Position numbers and translations under genes: made by a program. Below the pieces are notes generated by a model. The model did no database searches. It was not told where the DNA came from and worked only from the letters and a program-made list of their open reading frames with translations. A stretch of DNA of 64,000 nucleotides from Rhodococcoides fascians NBRC 12155 = LMG 3623 (GTDB lineage: Bacteria > Actinomycetota > Actinomycetes > Mycobacteriales > Mycobacteriaceae): assembly GCF_001894785.1 (NCBI RefSeq), contig NZ_BCWW01000018.1:1-64000 (forward strand), in the 5' to 3' direction. Positions 62,509 through 64,000 of this stretch are shown piece after piece (within the stretch, counting starts at the first letter, position 1; each line of letters opens with the position of its first letter).

Positions 62509-64000
62509 GATGCGACATTCCTGTCGGTGGTCGAAGTGGCGGCCGCGACGGGTTCGTCGGTGCGCACCCCGGCTGCGATGGTGGCGAGCACGTCGCCGAC
62601 CGACACACCGTCGTTGATTCGTTCGTCGATCTTGCGGTGATCTCGCATGACCACGATGCGGTCACTGAGGCGCAGGATCTCTTCGAGCTCGGCGGAGATG
62701 AACACCACCGACATTCCGCGCGCGGCCAGATCGGCCACCAGGGTTTGGATCTGCGCTTTGGCACCGATGTCGATTCCGCGTGTCGGTTCGTCCAGAATCA
62801 GAAGTTCGGGTTCGGTGATGAGCCAGCGGGCGAGGAGAACCTTCTGTTGGTTGCCGCCGGACAGGTTGCGCATCAACGCGTTCGGATCGGCGGGCCTGAT
62901 GTCGAGTGCAGAGATGTACTCCTTGACGAGCTTGGTGCGGGTGGCACGAGGGATGGGACGAAGCCATCCACGCTTGGCCTGCAGCGCGAGCAGCATGTTG
63001 TCGGCCACCGTCAGATCGGCCACCACACCGTCGGCCTTGCGATCCTCGCTGGTGAGGGCGATGCGCTGATCGGCGGCCTGGCGTGGACTGCGAATGCGGT
63101 GCTTGGTCGCATGCACTTCGATCGATCCCGAGTCCGATCGATCGGCTCCACCGAGCAGGCGAGCAAGCTCGGTACGGCCGGACCCGAGCAGACCTGCGAT
63201 GCCGACGACCTGTCCCGCATGCAGACGCAGATCGGTTGCTTCCAGTGCGCCCTTGCGTCCAATGCCCAACACCTCCACGACGGGCGTCTGTTCGTCGGAA
63301 ACCATCACCGGCTCGCGGCTGTCGAGTTCGCGCAAGGTGTCCAGTTCTCGCCCGATCATCAACTCGACCAACTCGAACTGCGGAGTGTCGGCGACCAGGC
63401 GCTCGGAGACGAGCTTTCCGTTGCGCAGGATCGTCATTCGGTCGGAGATCCGGTAGATCTGGTCGAGGAAGTGTGACACGAAGACGATCGAGGTTCCGTC
63501 TTCCCGCAGCCGCTCGATGACGGAGTACAGGGTTTCGACCTCGTCCTTGTCCAGACTCGAGGTCGGCTCGTCCAGGATGAGGACGCGGGCGTCGACATCG
63601 ACTGCACGGGCGATGGCGACGAGCTGTTGCACGGCGATCGGATGGTCCCCGAGGACCGACGACGGCTCGATGTCGAGCCCCAGCCGGTCGAGAGTCGTTC
63701 TGGCACGGCGGTTCATCGCTCGCGTGTCGATACCGCCGATGACCCCCAACAGCTTTCCGGGTAGGCGTCGGGGCTCGCGGCCCAGGAGCATGTTCTCTGC
63801 GACAGTCAGATTCGGAAGTAGGTTCACTTCCTGATAGACGGTGCTGATACCTGCAGCCTGGGCCGCGCTGGGAGTGGCGAACTCGTGGACGGTTCCGTCG
63901 ATCGTGACGGTTCCGCTGTCGATCGAGTAGACCCCGGTCAGTGCCTTGATCAACGTCGACTTACCGGCACCGTTCTCACCCATCAACGAATGCACCTCGC
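62505..64000 (-). CDS. Sugar ABC transporter ATP-binding protein (YtfR-like), start beyond the window
   Basis: The visible 498 codons are two fused ABC domains. The window edge cuts just before the first Walker A (LMGENGAGKSTLIKALTG), so some 25-40 N-terminal residues are missing. Domain 1 has LDEPTSSLD; domain 2 carries a degenerate Walker A (GLLGSGRTELARLLG), the signature NLSGGNQQKVLLARWL and LDEPTRGIDIGAK, the normal pattern for sugar importers of the RbsA/XylG/YtfR type. It energises the two permeases downstream. The substrate-binding protein is probably encoded to the right of the window. Confidence 0.92.
   Translation of the reverse strand, partial: EVHSLMGENGAGKSTLIKALTGVYSIDSGTVTIDGTVHEFATPSAAQAAGISTVYQEVNLLPNLTVAENMLLGREPRRLPGKLLGVIGGIDTRAMNRRARTTLDRLGLDIEPSSVLGDHPIAVQQLVAIARAVDVDARVLILDEPTSSLDKDEVETLYSVIERLREDGTSIVFVSHFLDQIYRISDRMTILRNGKLVSERLVADTPQFELVELMIGRELDTLRELDSREPVMVSDEQTPVVEVLGIGRKGALEATDLRLHAGQVVGIAGLLGSGRTELARLLGGADRSDSGSIEVHATKHRIRSPRQAADQRIALTSEDRKADGVVADLTVADNMLLALQAKRGWLRPIPRATRTKLVKEYISALDIRPADPNALMRNLSGGNQQKVLLARWLITEPELLILDEPTRGIDIGAKAQIQTLVADLAARGMSVVFISAELEEILRLSDRIVVMRDHRKIDERINDGVSVGDVLATIAAGVRTDEPVAAATSTTDRNVAS

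Overview
The window is high-GC actinobacterial DNA, most probably from Rhodococcus or a close mycolic-acid relative. The evidence is GTG starts, dense ATGA/GTGA/TGATG gene overlaps, a PrpR-prpDBC methylcitrate cluster, an NsrR with the actinobacterial cysteine spacing, a MmyB-type regulator beside an SDR gene, and the many SDR, alpha/beta-hydrolase and flavin-monooxygenase genes typical of that genus. No CRISPR array, complete tRNA, rRNA or intact transposase was seen.

Layout. 1-1250: a gene-poor left edge with the C-terminal end of an unknown protein, about 1 kb without a credible gene, and the 3' half of a tRNA-Leu (TAA anticodon), which looks like an attachment-site remnant. 1.4-6.5 kb: prpR divergent from prpD-prpB-prpC (propionate use). 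6.7-9.9 kb: a LysR regulator and a mesX-mesD pair (folate-independent methionine synthesis). 10-12.2 kb: drug-efflux MFS with a divergent TetR and an obvious operator. 12.3-16.3 kb: an MFS remnant, a LysR regulator divergent from nitronate monooxygenase, then nsrR-hmp (nitrosative stress). 16.4-21 kb: uncharacterised genes, one interrupted by a frameshift that creates a false 846-codon fusion ORF. 21-26.6 kb: secreted protein, MerR regulator, UvrA-like ABC protein, epoxide hydrolase. 26.9-33.6 kb: APC permease and universal stress gene (with an in-frame TGA), a tandem array of 33-bp hairpins, a short-form NAD-glutamate dehydrogenase and an alpha/beta hydrolase. 33.7-47.3 kb: a molybdopterin oxidoreductase with its reductase, a deaminase, hydrolases, MmyB regulator/SDR, cinA, a FAD-Rieske protein, a GGDEF protein and a TetR/SDR pair with two operators. 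47.3-50.8 kb: two uncharacterised genes, then a flavin monooxygenase fused to an ABM domain beside a free-standing ABM protein. 50.9-55.5 kb: a two-component system, an MFS symporter and a TAXI-type lipoprotein. 55.5-64 kb: a seven-gene sugar operon (ATP-binding protein, two permeases, LacI regulator, araB, araD, araA) running off the right edge.

How the genes work together. The prp genes convert propionyl-CoA plus oxaloacetate to pyruvate plus succinate under PrpR. MesX and MesD are predicted to make methionine without folate. NsrR probably senses nitric oxide and controls hmp. The two-component system, symporter and lipoprotein look like a carboxylate sensing-and-uptake unit. The ara operon takes up L-arabinose and converts it to xylulose 5-phosphate.

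The least explained features are the flavin monooxygenase-ABM pair, the orphan TAXI lipoprotein beside a two-component system, two classes of intergenic palindromic repeat (56 bp dispersed, 33 bp tandem), and two interrupted genes (frameshift near 17,843; TGA at 29,159-29,161).
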